Assembly: GCF_023218175.1 (NCBI RefSeq) | Contig: NZ_JALPTH010000004.1 | Coordinates: 124,001 to 188,000, forward strand | Origin: Streptomyces lichenis | GTDB lineage: Bacteria; Actinomycetota; Actinomycetes; Streptomycetales; Streptomycetaceae | Direction: 5' to 3' | DNA: 64,000 bases | Shown here: piece by piece, positions 41,363 through 51,659 of the stretch | How positions within the stretch are numbered: the first letter of the stretch is position 1 | How the letters are laid out: every line of letters begins with the position of its first letter | Program-made: the position numbers and the translations under genes | The notes under the pieces: model-generated | What the model was told of the DNA's origin: nothing | The model's input: the letters and a program-made list of their open reading frames with translations, nothing else | The model's database searches: none

Positions 41363-41510
41363 ACCGCAGCCGGCCACAGCCCCGAACCCCAGGGCCCCAC
41401 GTCCCGAACCGCAGTCGGCCACGGGCGCGACCCCAAGCCGTCACGTCCCGAAACCGCAGTCGGCCACGGCCGCGAACCCAAGCCCCCACGTCCCGAAACC
41501 GCAGCCCGCG
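41357..41510. repeat. 45-bp tandem repeat, about 3.5 copies
   Basis: The landmark CCGCAG recurs at 41364, 41409, 41454 and 41499, exactly 45 bp apart, inside the unit CCCGAAACCGCAGTCGGCCA and following bases. The copies are 80-95% alike by eye, with the middle two most similar. Confidence 0.8.
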
Positions 41511-41628
41511 CGGCCTGGACCCAGGGCCCGCCGCCGTCCGTGGGACCATGGAACCTACGTATCGATCCGACGTCGACCCGAGCAGAGACCCCCGGCAGCG
41601 CCCGGCGTCTCGAGAATCAGGACCCTGC

Positions 41629-43503
41629 GTGCCCGCGACCCCTACCCATGTGCCGGAGCCGAGCCGTACCGACCCGGCGCTGATCCGCAACTTCTGCATC
41701 ATCGCGCACATCGACCACGGCAAGTCCACACTCGCCGACCGGATGCTCCAGCTGACCGGTGTGGTCGAGCAGCGGCAGATGCGCGCCCAGTACCTCGACC
41801 GGATGGACATCGAGCGCGAGCGCGGCATCACGATCAAGTCCCAGGCCGTCCGGCTGCCGTGGGCGCCCACCAGCGGTGACGGCCAGGGCAGCACCCACAT
41901 CCTCAACATGATCGACACGCCGGGACACGTCGACTTCACCTACGAGGTCTCGCGCTCCCTGGCCGCCTGCGAGGGCACGGTCCTGCTGGTGGACGCCGCC
42001 CAGGGCATCGAGGCGCAGACCCTCGCCAACCTCTACCTGGCGATGGAGAACGACCTCACCATCGTCCCGGTGCTCAACAAGATCGACCTCCCGGCCGCCC
42101 AGCCGGAGAAGTTCGCCGAGGAGCTGGCCAACCTGGTCGGCTGCGACCCCGACGACGTGCTGCGGGTCTCCGCCAAGACCGGCCTCGGCGTCGAGGCGCT
42201 GCTCGACCGGGTCGTCCAGGACGTGCCCGCCCCGGTCGGCGTCGCCGACGCGCCCGCCCGCGCGATGATCTTCGACTCGGTCTACGACTCGTACCGCGGT
42301 GTCGTCACCTACGTCCGGGTGGTCGACGGCCAGCTCAACAAGCGCGAGCGCATCCGGATGATGTCCACCGGCGCCACCCACGAGCTGCTGGAGATCGGCA
42401 CCAACTCCCCGGAGATGCTGCCCGCCGACGGCCTCGGCGTCGGCGAGGTCGGCTACCTGATCACCGGGGTGAAGGACGTCCGCCAGTCCAAGGTCGGCGA
42501 CACCATCACCCAGCAGCACAAGGGCGCCACCGACGCGCTGGGCGGCTACAAGGACCCCAAGCCGATGGTGTTCTCCGGCCTCTACCCGCTGGACGGCTCC
42601 GACTACCCGGAGCTGCGCGACGCCCTGGACAAGCTCCAGCTCAACGACGCCGCCCTGGTCTACGAGCCGGAGACCTCCGCCGCGCTCGGCTTCGGCTTCC
42701 GGGTCGGCTTCCTCGGCCTGCTCCACCTGGACGTGATCCGCGAGCGCTTGGAGCGCGAGTTCGGGCTCGACCTGATCGCCACCGCGCCGAACGTGGTCTA
42801 CCGGGTGGTCATGGAGGACGGCACCGAGCACACCGTCACCAACCCCAGCGAGTTCCCCGAAGGCAAGATCGACGAGGTGTACGAGCCGGTGGTCCGGGCC
42901 ACCATCCTCGCGCCGAGCGAGTTCATCGGCTCGATCATGGAGCTCTGCCAGACCCGGCGCGGCACCCTGCTCGGCATGGACTACCTCTCCGAGGACCGGG
43001 TCGAGATCCGCTACACGCTCCCCCTCGCCGAGATCGTCTTCGACTTCTTCGACCAGCTGAAGTCCAAGACCCGCGGCTACGCCTCGCTCGACTATGAGCC
43101 CACCGGCGAGCAGGCCAGCTCCCTGGTGAAGGTGGACATCCTGCTCCACGGCGACAAGGTCGACGCCTTCTCCGCCATCACCCACAAGGACGCCGCCTAC
43201 GCGTACGGGGTGCGGCTCGTCGCCAAGCTGCGGGAGCTCATCCCGCGCCAGGCCTTCGAGGTGCCGATCCAGGCCGCCATCGGCTCCCGGGTGATCGCCC
43301 GCGAGACCATCCGCGCCATCCGCAAGGACGTCCTCGCCAAGTGCTACGGCGGTGACATCTCCCGTAAGCGGAAGCTGCTGGAGAAGCAGAAGGAGGGCAA
43401 GAAGCGGATGAAGATGGTCGGCTCGGTGGAGGTCCCCCAGGAGGCCTTCATCGCCGTGCTGTCCAGCGACGACTCCGCGGGCGGCGGCAAGGGCAAGAAG
43501 TAG
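41629..43503 (+). CDS. lepA: Elongation factor 4 (LepA)
   Basis: About 624 residues from the GTG at 41629, where family similarity begins ([20 protein letters not shown]). An ATG at 41548 would add an unlikely 27-residue lead. The GTPase has G1 [14 protein letters not shown], switch [21 protein letters not shown] and NKIDLP. EF-G-like domains and the LepA-specific C-terminal domain follow ([20 protein letters not shown]). LepA back-translocates or remodels stalled ribosomes. A strong terminator follows at 43539-43573. Confidence 0.98.
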   Translation: MPATPTHVPEPSRTDPALIRNFCIIAHIDHGKSTLADRMLQLTGVVEQRQMRAQYLDRMDIERERGITIKSQAVRLPWAPTSGDGQGSTHILNMIDTPGHVDFTYEVSRSLAACEGTVLLVDAAQGIEAQTLANLYLAMENDLTIVPVLNKIDLPAAQPEKFAEELANLVGCDPDDVLRVSAKTGLGVEALLDRVVQDVPAPVGVADAPARAMIFDSVYDSYRGVVTYVRVVDGQLNKRERIRMMSTGATHELLEIGTNSPEMLPADGLGVGEVGYLITGVKDVRQSKVGDTITQQHKGATDALGGYKDPKPMVFSGLYPLDGSDYPELRDALDKLQLNDAALVYEPETSAALGFGFRVGFLGLLHLDVIRERLEREFGLDLIATAPNVVYRVVMEDGTEHTVTNPSEFPEGKIDEVYEPVVRATILAPSEFIGSIMELCQTRRGTLLGMDYLSEDRVEIRYTLPLAEIVFDFFDQLKSKTRGYASLDYEPTGEQASSLVKVDILLHGDKVDAFSAITHKDAAYAYGVRLVAKLRELIPRQAFEVPIQAAIGSRVIARETIRAIRKDVLAKCYGGDISRKRKLLEKQKEGKKRMKMVGSVEVPQEAFIAVLSSDDSAGGGKGKK

Positions 43504-43538
43504 CCCGACCGCCCGGGCGTACAGCCCGACCGTGCTTC

Positions 43539-43573
43539 CGAGCGCCCGTCCCCCACCAGGGGGCGGGCGCTCG
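43539..43573 (+). terminator. Terminator of lepA
   Basis: CGAGCGCCCG-T-CCCCC pairs with GGGGGCGGGCGCTCG around a 4-nt loop, about 15 bp of stem with one bulged T, 36 nt after the lepA stop. Confidence 0.8.
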
Positions 43574-43942
43574 CCGCGTTCACCTGTCGCGCTCGTCGTG
43601 GCGGATGGTCGCCACCCCGGCACTCCCCGGCCTGCCCGCCCGTTCCCCGATCGACCGGCCCGCTCGGCCCGCTCGCCCTCCGGTACGTGGCGAGTCCTCG
43701 CCACCCCGGCACGTTGGCCGCACTTTTTTCGTTGCCCAAAGAGGAAGGGGGCGCGGGCGGGGGGACAGCGCACAGCGGAGCGGCCACCGCACACGGGGGA
43801 GTGAGGAAGGAGACAGCACCCACGGAGCAGCGACAGCAGACCCGAGGAGCGACAGCGGACGCAGCGGCAGCAGACACGGAGCGGCGTCACGGGAGACGGT
43901 GAAGCGTTATGAAGAGGGAACCAAGCGCCGGGCCGCAGCCCC

Positions 43943-43971
43943 TTACGTGTCGGACCCCGGCCCTCTAACCT
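43943..43971 (+). promoter_or_regulatory. Probable acyl-CoA ligase promoter
   Basis: TTACGT (43943-43948), 17 bp, TAACCT (43966-43971), the same -10 as at rplU. The start site would be near 43979, just before the palindrome at 43984-44000. Confidence 0.45.
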
Positions 43972-43983
43972 GGCCGCCCGAGG

Positions 43984-44000
43984 GTTACTCGCCAGTTAAC
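43984..44000. promoter_or_regulatory. Imperfect palindrome at the acyl-CoA ligase promoter
   Basis: GTTACT-CGCC-AGTTAAC has arms that match except for one extra T. It lies at the predicted transcription start, 68 bp before the GTG. Position and form suggest a repressor site, perhaps for a fatty-acid-responsive TetR regulator; that identity is inference. Confidence 0.4.
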
Positions 44001-44068
44001 AATCTCGACGTGCAGCCCAGAGCCCACTCGACGCGCAGCCCAGAGCCGCAAGCCGCCCGGAGGACGCC

Positions 44069-45957
<1,889 letters not shown>

Positions 45958-45958
<1 letters not shown>

Positions 45959-46012
45959 GGGCGCGCGGAGGCTCAGGGACGCGCGAAGGCTTAGGGCGCG
46001 CGGAGGCTGAGG
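45958..46012. repeat. 18-bp tandem repeat, three copies, after fadD
   Basis: GCGCGCGGAGGCTCAGGG, ACGCGCGAAGGCTTAGGG and a CGCGCGGAGGCTGAGGA variant follow each other directly behind the stop codon. Confidence 0.65.
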
Positions 46013-46037
46013 ACACGGGGAGGACAGGGGGTGCGCG

Positions 46038-46070
46038 GGAGGGGGCGGGGGCAGGTGCCCCGCCCCCTCC
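46038..46070 (+). terminator. Terminator hairpin after fadD
   Basis: GGAGGGGGCGGGG pairs with CCCCGCCCCCTCC around a short loop. It is followed by TTGCGCC without a real T-run. The rest of the 45959-46282 gap shows no gene. Confidence 0.7.
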
Positions 46071-46282
46071 TTGCGCCGTGTGTGAGGGGCTGTTTTCGGC
46101 CATGAGCCGTCGTCGGCCGGGGTGGAGGGGGCGAGCCGGGGGTGCGGGCGGGGCTTGCGCACCACTCGCCCGGATGGCACCGTGAGCCACTTCGGTGACA
46201 CGGTGCTTATGGGTGTGCTCCATCTGTCACCCTGTCGTTGTCCGTCCCGAGGAAACGACCAGGAGCCGACGAGGAGATGTCC

Positions 46283-48349
46283 ATGGGGCCTCTTCCGACC
46301 CAGCGCGCGACCGGCGGCGAGTTGTCGCTGCCTCCCCGCCCGCCTCTGCCCGGGCAGTCGGTCGCCCGGACCAGCCTGCCCGGCAACCCGCTCGCGCCCG
46401 GCGCCGCGCGCCGTTTCGTCCGGGCCGCCCTCGCCGACTGGACCGGCCTGGCCCTGCCCGCGGCGGCGGCGATCACCGACCGGGCGGCCGACGACGCGGT
46501 GCTGCTCGCCGCGGAGTTGGTGACCAACGCCGTGGTCCACGCGGGCACCAACGTGGAGTTGCTGTTCCGGCTGGAGGACCCCGACCAGGGCACGCCCGCC
46601 GCGCTGGTGCTGGAGGTGTCGGACCACCACCCGACCCGGGCCCTGCGCCAGGAGCGGTCCGGGGACGGCGAGTGCGGCGGCGATCCGGACGAGTACGGGC
46701 GCGGGCTCCAGCTCGTCGCGGCGCTCGCCGAGTGCTGGGGCATCACCTACCGCCCCGGTATGAAGACGGTGTGGGCCCGGCTGCCGCTGGACGGGTGGGA
46801 CGCCTGCCCCGTACCGGGTGGCGAGCCGGCCATCCAGCGCGGGCTGCGGGCCGCCGAGCTGCTGGCCCCCGCCCCGCGCCGGGCCCTGCGGGACGACGAG
46901 GAGTGGACCGGCCGCGGCGGGTTGTCGTTCCTCGCCGAGGCCTCCGACCTGCTGGCCGGGCAGCTGGACGAGGACCTGGTCGCCGCGCTCGCCGGGCAGC
47001 TGCTGGTGCCCCGGCTCGCCGACTGGTGCGCGTTCTGGCTGGAGGACACCGGCGGGGCGGGCGGCTACGGCCGGGACGGCGGCGGCACGCCCCGGCTGGC
47101 CCGGGTCTGGCACGCGGACGAGTCGGCCCTGGAGGCGCTGCGGTCGGTGCTGGAGAAGGAGCCGCCGCGGATGGCCGAGCCGCCGATCCCGGGGCCGGTG
47201 GCCGTGCCCTGGCCCGCCCCGGGCGACCTGCGAGCGGACACCGGAGACGGCACCGCGCTCGCCTACCGGCTGGTGGTCGGCGGCCACGGCCTGGGGACGC
47301 TGCTGATCGGCCGGCGCGGGGTCTCCCGTATCCCGGACGCGGTCGCCTCCCTGGTGGAGGACTTCGCCCGCCGGGTCGCCCTCGCCATCGGCGCCGCCCG
47401 CCGCTACGCCCGCCAGGTCACCATCAGCCGGGTCCTCCAGCGCGGGCTGCTGCCCAGCCAGGTCGCCCAGATCCCCGGGGTGCGCAGCTGCGTGGTGTAC
47501 GAGCCGAGCGACGACGGGCTGGCCGGCGGCGACTTCTACGACGTGTTCCAGGCCGGTCCCGGGGCGCGCCGCTGGTGCTTCATGCTCGGCGACGTCCAGG
47601 GCAGCGGCCCGGAGGCGGCCGTGGTCACCGGACTGGCCCGGCCCTGGCTGCGGCTGCTGGCCCGCGAGGACCACGCCGACCACGAGGTCGGCCATGTGCT
47701 GGACCGGCTGAACCGCCTGCTGCTGGACGACGCCACCGAGGCGGCCGAGACGGCGGCCTCGGTGGTGGCCGAGGTCGCCGCCGACCCGCTGGCCGCGGAG
47801 GCCGCCGCCCAGGAGGAGGCCCCTGGGGCGACGGCGGTGGAGCCCCGGCCGCTGCCCCGCTTCCTGTCCCTGCTGTACGGCGAGCTGGTGCCGCTCACCC
47901 CGGAGGACGGCGGCGGCGCCCGCTGCACCCTGGCCTGCGCGGGCCATCCGCTGCCGCTGCTGCTGCACCCCGACGGCACGGTGACCGCCGCCGCCGTCCC
48001 GCAGGTGCTGCTGGGAGTGGTGGACGACGTCGGCTACGAGAGCCAGACCTTCCACCTCGCCCCCGGGGACACCCTGCTCTGCGTCACCGACGGGGTCACC
48101 GAGCGGCGGTCCCGGGGCGGGCGGATGTTCGACGACGGGGACGGGCTGGCCGCCGCGCTCGCGGACTGCGCCGGGCTGCCCGCCCGGGAGATCGCCGACC
48201 GGATCAGACGGGCGGTGCACGGCTTCGGCGAGGCCCCGGTCAGCGACGACCTCGCCCTGCTGGTCCTCCAGGCGGAGCCCGCCCCGGGCCCGACCACCGC
48301 GGGGACGGGGACGGGGACGGTGGGGAAGACGGTGACCGGGGCGGTGTGA
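46283..48349 (+). CDS. Multidomain PP2C (SpoIIE-type) serine phosphatase with HATPase and GAF-like domains
   Basis: About 688 residues. GAGGAG (46271-46276) has proper spacing to the ATG at 46283, not to the ATG at 46277, which decides the start. An N-terminal RsbW-like HATPase domain (VLLAAELVTNAVVHAG with the N-box, YGRGLQLVAALAECWG) is followed by a GAF-like region (about 210-400). The SpoIIE/PP2C domain comes last (VLQRGLLPSQVAQIPGV, GGDFYDVFQ, FMLGDVQGSGPEAA, LLCVTDGVTERRS, VSDDLALLVLQ). Such proteins control anti-sigma-factor antagonists in partner-switching cascades. Kinase and phosphatase modules on one chain suggest self-contained switching; no anti-anti-sigma gene is adjacent. Confidence 0.88.
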   Translation: MGPLPTQRATGGELSLPPRPPLPGQSVARTSLPGNPLAPGAARRFVRAALADWTGLALPAAAAITDRAADDAVLLAAELVTNAVVHAGTNVELLFRLEDPDQGTPAALVLEVSDHHPTRALRQERSGDGECGGDPDEYGRGLQLVAALAECWGITYRPGMKTVWARLPLDGWDACPVPGGEPAIQRGLRAAELLAPAPRRALRDDEEWTGRGGLSFLAEASDLLAGQLDEDLVAALAGQLLVPRLADWCAFWLEDTGGAGGYGRDGGGTPRLARVWHADESALEALRSVLEKEPPRMAEPPIPGPVAVPWPAPGDLRADTGDGTALAYRLVVGGHGLGTLLIGRRGVSRIPDAVASLVEDFARRVALAIGAARRYARQVTISRVLQRGLLPSQVAQIPGVRSCVVYEPSDDGLAGGDFYDVFQAGPGARRWCFMLGDVQGSGPEAAVVTGLARPWLRLLAREDHADHEVGHVLDRLNRLLLDDATEAAETAASVVAEVAADPLAAEAAAQEEAPGATAVEPRPLPRFLSLLYGELVPLTPEDGGGARCTLACAGHPLPLLLHPDGTVTAAAVPQVLLGVVDDVGYESQTFHLAPGDTLLCVTDGVTERRSRGGRMFDDGDGLAAALADCAGLPAREIADRIRRAVHGFGEAPVSDDLALLVLQAEPAPGPTTAGTGTGTVGKTVTGAV

Positions 48350-48405
48350 CGCGGAGGGGGACGGTGGCGGCGGGCCCGGACGAGCACCCGGCCCGGTGAC
48401 GGACA

Positions 48406-49650
48406 ATGGACCCCATGCCTTCCGTACTGCCCGACGGCGAACCCGTGCCCGAGGACGGCGCCCTGCCCGCGTCCGCCCTGGTCGGCGCGGGGGAGCGGCC
48501 GCTGGGGTTCTATCTGCATGTGCCGTACTGCGCGACCCGCTGCGGCTACTGCGACTTCAACACCTACACCGCCACCGAGCTGCGCTCCTCCGGCGGGGTG
48601 CTCGCCTCCCGGGACAACTACGCCGGGACGCTGGCCGAGGAGGTGCGCCTGGCCCGCAAGGTGCTGGGCGACGATCCGCGCCCGGTGCGCACCGTGTTCG
48701 TCGGGGGCGGTACGCCGACCCTGCTGGCCGCCGCCGACCTGGTGCGGATGCTGGCCGCCGTACGGGAGGAGTTCGGGCTCGCCGAGGACGCCGAGGTGAC
48801 CACCGAGGCCAACCCGGAGTCCGTGGACCCGGCGTATCTGGCCGAGCTCCGGGCGGGCGGCTTCAACCGGATCTCGTTCGGCATGCAGAGCGCCCGGCAG
48901 CATGTGCTGAAGGTGCTGGACCGCACCCACACCCCGGGCCGCCCCGAGGCCTGTGTGGCCGAGGCCCGCGCGGCCGGGTTCGACCACGTCAACCTGGACC
49001 TGATCTACGGGACGCCGGGGGAGAGCGACGACGACTGGCGGGCCTCCCTCGACGCGGCCCTCGGCGCGGGGCCCGACCACATCTCGGCGTACGCGCTGAT
49101 CGTGGAGGAGGGCACCGGGCTGGCCCGGCGCATCCGGCGCGGCGAGGTCCCGATGACCGACGACGACGCGCACGCCGACCGCTACCTCATCGCGGACGAG
49201 ATGCTGTCCGCCGCCGGATTCGACTGGTACGAGGTGTCCAACTGGTCCACCACCGAGGCCGGGCGCTGCCTGCACAACGAGCTGTACTGGCGGGGCGCCG
49301 ACTGGTGGGGCGCCGGACCCGGCGCGCACAGCCATGTCGGCGGGGTGCGCTGGTGGAACGTGAAGCACCCCGGGGCGTACGCCGGCGCACTGGCCGCCGG
49401 GCGCTCCCCGGGCGCCGGACGGGAGCTGCTGTCGGAGGAGGACCGCCGGGTCGAGCGGATCCTGCTGGAGCTGCGGCTGCGCGAGGGCTGCCCGGTGGAG
49501 CTGCTGAAGCCGGGCGGGCGGGCCGCCGCCGAGCGGGCGGTGGCGGACGGCCTGCTGGAGCCGCAGGCGTACGCCGGGCGCGGCCGGGCCGTCCTCACCC
49601 TGCGCGGCCGGCTGCTCGCCGACGCGGTGGTACGCGACCTGGTGGACTGA
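48406..49650 (+). CDS. hemW: Radical SAM heme chaperone HemW
   Basis: The 414-residue protein starts at ATG 48406; ATG 48415 is equally possible and neither has a clear ribosome-binding site. The radical-SAM motif is YLHVPYCATRCGYCDFNTY (CxxxCxxC), followed by FVGGGTPTLL, EANPESVDPAYL, RISFGMQS and DLIYGTPGES. The C-terminal HemW domain contains CLHNELYWRGADWWGAGPGA. HemW was long called coproporphyrinogen oxidase HemN-like, but the family inserts heme into respiratory enzymes. It sits upstream of the hrcA-dnaJ region, as often in actinobacteria. Confidence 0.95.
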   Translation: MDPMPSVLPDGEPVPEDGALPASALVGAGERPLGFYLHVPYCATRCGYCDFNTYTATELRSSGGVLASRDNYAGTLAEEVRLARKVLGDDPRPVRTVFVGGGTPTLLAAADLVRMLAAVREEFGLAEDAEVTTEANPESVDPAYLAELRAGGFNRISFGMQSARQHVLKVLDRTHTPGRPEACVAEARAAGFDHVNLDLIYGTPGESDDDWRASLDAALGAGPDHISAYALIVEEGTGLARRIRRGEVPMTDDDAHADRYLIADEMLSAAGFDWYEVSNWSTTEAGRCLHNELYWRGADWWGAGPGAHSHVGGVRWWNVKHPGAYAGALAAGRSPGAGRELLSEEDRRVERILLELRLREGCPVELLKPGGRAAAERAVADGLLEPQAYAGRGRAVLTLRGRLLADAVVRDLVD

Positions 49651-49661
49651 GGCACCGCAGG

Positions 49662-50477
49662 TCAGGGCTGGGAGGGCCCGCCCACCGTCACATGGTCGAT
49701 CAGGTGCTCCACCGCGCCCAGCAGCGAGGGCTCCAGGTCCTTGTAGGAGCGGACCTTGGAGAGGATGTGCTGCCAGGCCGCGCCGGTGTTCTCCGGCCAG
49801 CCCAGCGCCCGGCACACCCCCGTCTTCCAGTCCTGGCCGCGCGGTACGGTGGGCCAGGCCGGGATGCCCACCGAGGCGGGCTTCACCGCCTCCCAGACGT
49901 CGATGTAGGGGTGGCCCACGATCAGGGTGTGGGCGTTCGACACCTCGGCGGCGATCCGGGACTCCTTGGAGCCGGGGACGAGGTGGTCCACCAGCACCCC
50001 GAGCCGGGCGTCCGGTCCGGGGCCGAACTCGGCGACGATGGCCGGCAGGTCGTCCACGCCCTCCAGGTACTCCACGACCACGCCCTCGATCCGCAGGTCG
50101 TCGCCCCAGACGCGCTCGACCAGTTCGGCGTCGTGCCGCCCCTCCACGTAGATCCGCCCGGCCCGCGCCACCCGGGCCCGCGCGCCGGGCACGGCGAGCG
50201 AGCCGGAGGCCGTACGGGAGGGCCGCGCCGGGCCGGCCGAGGGCCGCACCAGGGTCACCGGGCGGCCCTCCAGCAGGAAGCCGCGCGGCTCCAGCGGGAA
50301 CACCCGGTGCTTGCCGAAGCGGTCCTCCAGGGTCACCGTGCCCGCCTCGCAGCCGATCACCGCCCCGCAGAACCCGGTGGCCACCTCCTCCACCACCAGA
50401 TCGGGCTCGGCCGCCACCTCGGGCACCGGCGCCGAACGCTTCCACGGGGGCGTGAGATCAGAGTCGTAAGCGCGCAT
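49662..50477 (-). CDS. DUF3097 family protein (TOPRIM-like)
   Basis: The 271-residue protein begins MRAYDSDLTPPWKRS. Residues 25-90 resemble a small beta-barrel (VEEVATGFCGAVIGCEAGTV, LEDRFGKHRVFPLEPRGFLL). The core IYVEGRHDAELVERVWGDDL, VVVEYLEGVDDLPAIV and LGVLVDHLVPGSKESRI looks TOPRIM-like, with an early Glu and later Asp residues that could bind Mg. The C-terminal ILSKVRSYKDLEPSLLGAVE completes the family. Actinobacterial members are uncharacterised; nucleic-acid processing is inferred from the TOPRIM-like pattern only. It is convergent with hemW, 11 bp away. Confidence 0.8.
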   Translation of the reverse strand: MRAYDSDLTPPWKRSAPVPEVAAEPDLVVEEVATGFCGAVIGCEAGTVTLEDRFGKHRVFPLEPRGFLLEGRPVTLVRPSAGPARPSRTASGSLAVPGARARVARAGRIYVEGRHDAELVERVWGDDLRIEGVVVEYLEGVDDLPAIVAEFGPGPDARLGVLVDHLVPGSKESRIAAEVSNAHTLIVGHPYIDVWEAVKPASVGIPAWPTVPRGQDWKTGVCRALGWPENTGAAWQHILSKVRSYKDLEPSLLGAVEHLIDHVTVGGPSQP

Positions 50478-50518
50478 GCGCCAGACGCTACGACATGATC
50501 ATGCCGTCATCGGCCCCA

Positions 50519-51298
50519 TCAGCCCCCGGCGGCGCCGAAGCGGCGGGCCAGCGCGTCCCGTTGAGCCCGGACGAAGGCCGCGTCCACCACCGCGCCGTGC
50601 CCCGGCACGTACCGCGCCTCCTCGCCGCCCAGCGCCAGCAGCCGGTCCAGCGCGGCCGGCCAGCGCCCCGGCACCGCGTCCGGGCCGGCCTGCGGCTCGC
50701 CGGACTCCTCGACCAGGTCGCCGCAGAACACCACCTCGCGGGAGCCGGGCGGCGCCCCCGGGGGCGGGGGCACCAGCAGCACCAGGTCATGGGCGGTGTG
50801 CCCGGGGCCCACATTGGCCAGCAGCACCTGCCGCCCGCCCAGGTCGAGCGTCCACTCGCCGGAGACGTGGTGGCGGGGCGCGGCCAGCATGTCCACCGCC
50901 TCGGCGGCCTCCTCCTCGGGTACGCCGTGCCGGACCGCGTCCCGGCGCAGGGCGTCCCGCTCCCGGGTGCTGGCCAGCAGCGCGTCCAGGCCGACCGCCC
51001 CGAACACCTCGGCCCCGGCGAAGGCGGACGCCCCGAGGACATGGTCGAAGTGCGGGTGGCTCAGTGCGAGATGCGTCACGCGCCGCCCGTCGAGCAGCAC
51101 CTCGGCCCGGGCCCGCAGCTCCGCGCCCTCCCGCAGGGTGGCGCCTGCGTCGAACAGCAGCGCGGCGTCCGTACCGGCCACCAGCCCCGCGGTGGCGTCC
51201 CAGCCGGGCAGCCGGCACCGGCCGGTGCCCGCGCCGAGCCGCTCCCAGCCCACCGCCGCCCAGTCGATGCCCGATCCGTCGCATGTGGGGGTGTCCAT
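50519..51298 (-). CDS. Metallo-beta-lactamase-fold hydrolase
   Basis: About 259 residues from the ATG at 51296-51298. Upstream in-frame sequence is just the 16-bp repeat array. Zn motifs: LALSHPHFDHVLG (HxHxDH reads HPHFDH), LLANVGPGHTAHDL (GHT), VVFCGDLVEESGEP and ARYVPGHGAVVD (final His). The layout is that of glyoxalase-II or beta-lactamase-like enzymes; the substrate is unknown. It is divergent from hrcA with repeats and the CIRCE region between. Confidence 0.88.
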   Translation of the reverse strand: MDTPTCDGSGIDWAAVGWERLGAGTGRCRLPGWDATAGLVAGTDAALLFDAGATLREGAELRARAEVLLDGRRVTHLALSHPHFDHVLGASAFAGAEVFGAVGLDALLASTRERDALRRDAVRHGVPEEEAAEAVDMLAAPRHHVSGEWTLDLGGRQVLLANVGPGHTAHDLVLLVPPPPGAPPGSREVVFCGDLVEESGEPQAGPDAVPGRWPAALDRLLALGGEEARYVPGHGAVVDAAFVRAQRDALARRFGAAGG

Positions 51299-51301
51299 AC
51301 C

Positions 51302-51397
51302 CGAGACGCTAACGGCCGGAGACGCTGATGGCCGGAGACGCTGATGGCCCGAGACGCTCATGGCCCGAGACGCTGATGGCCCGAGACGCCGATGGCC
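51302..51397. repeat. 16-bp tandem repeat, six copies
   Basis: Units start at 51302, 51318, 51334, 51350, 51366 and 51382, each close to (C/G)GAGACGCTGATGGCC. Units two and three are identical, and the rest differ at one to three positions. The array abuts the start codon of the MBL hydrolase gene. Confidence 0.9.
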
Positions 51398-51659
51398 GAC
51401 CGGCGCCCGCGCCACCGGCGCCCGATCGCCCCCGGCCCCGGCGCCGGGACGGCGGTACGCCGTGCGATCCGGCACGGTAGCCTGGTCGGCCGCCCTTGCC
51501 GGTGGCGCACCCCCGCCCCGTACACTGGCCGGGACATCACTGGCACTCGGGCATGGCGAGTGCCAAGCAGGGAACAGAGCCACAGGCCCGCCGCCGTGCG
51601 GGGAGGCCCCGCGAGCGACGCGCGCGGGGCGAGGACCCATCAGCTGGAGGTGTGCGCGG
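51398..51659. other. hrcA upstream region with promoter and CIRCE
   Basis: With the repeat array this makes a 361-bp gap. A probable promoter (TTGCCG at 51496-51501, 19 bp, TACACT at 51521-51526) lies just before the CIRCE element, so HrcA binding would cover the start site near 51533. About 95 nt of leader follow before the hrcA ATG. Confidence 0.5.
51541..51565. promoter_or_regulatory. CIRCE operator (HrcA binding site)
   Basis: TGGCACTC-N9-GAGTGCCA is a perfect 8-bp inverted repeat with the diagnostic 9-nt spacer of CIRCE (consensus TTAGCACTC-N9-GAGTGCTAA). It lies immediately downstream of the predicted -10 and upstream of hrcA, so the operon is autoregulated and heat inducible. Confidence 0.88.

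Larger units (their letters stand above)
41256..41628. other. Divergent rpsT/lepA intergenic region
   Basis: This 373-bp gap holds the probable rpsT promoter and a 45-bp tandem repeat (41357-41510). It stays open in the lepA frame through the repeat, but with no start signal or domain content. I therefore treat it as non-coding up to the lepA GTG. Confidence 0.5.
43504..44068. other. Long intergenic region between lepA and the acyl-CoA ligase gene
   Basis: These 565 bases hold the lepA terminator (43539-43573) and a 15-bp direct repeat TCGCCACCCCGGCAC (43609-43623 and 43698-43712), the second copy overlapping the hairpin TGGCGAG/CTCGCCA (43688-43703). A small CGGC/GCCG hairpin followed by TTTTTT (43707-43729) comes next, then a purine-rich stretch (43738-43910). 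At the right end are a promoter and an imperfect palindrome. I see no credible gene. Confidence 0.5.

Noticed and set aside
41092..41628. Lengthened lepA with 15-residue repeats
   Set aside because: The repeats arise from the 45-bp array in the rpsT-lepA gap, which overlaps rpsT antisense at its left end; LepA similarity starts at 41629.
46277..46279. First ATG as start of the PP2C phosphatase
   Set aside because: GAGGAG abuts it with no spacer; the ATG at 46283 has normal spacing.
50478..51328. Plus-strand frames over the MBL hydrolase
   Set aside because: They are antisense shadows; zinc motifs and codon bias belong to the minus strand.
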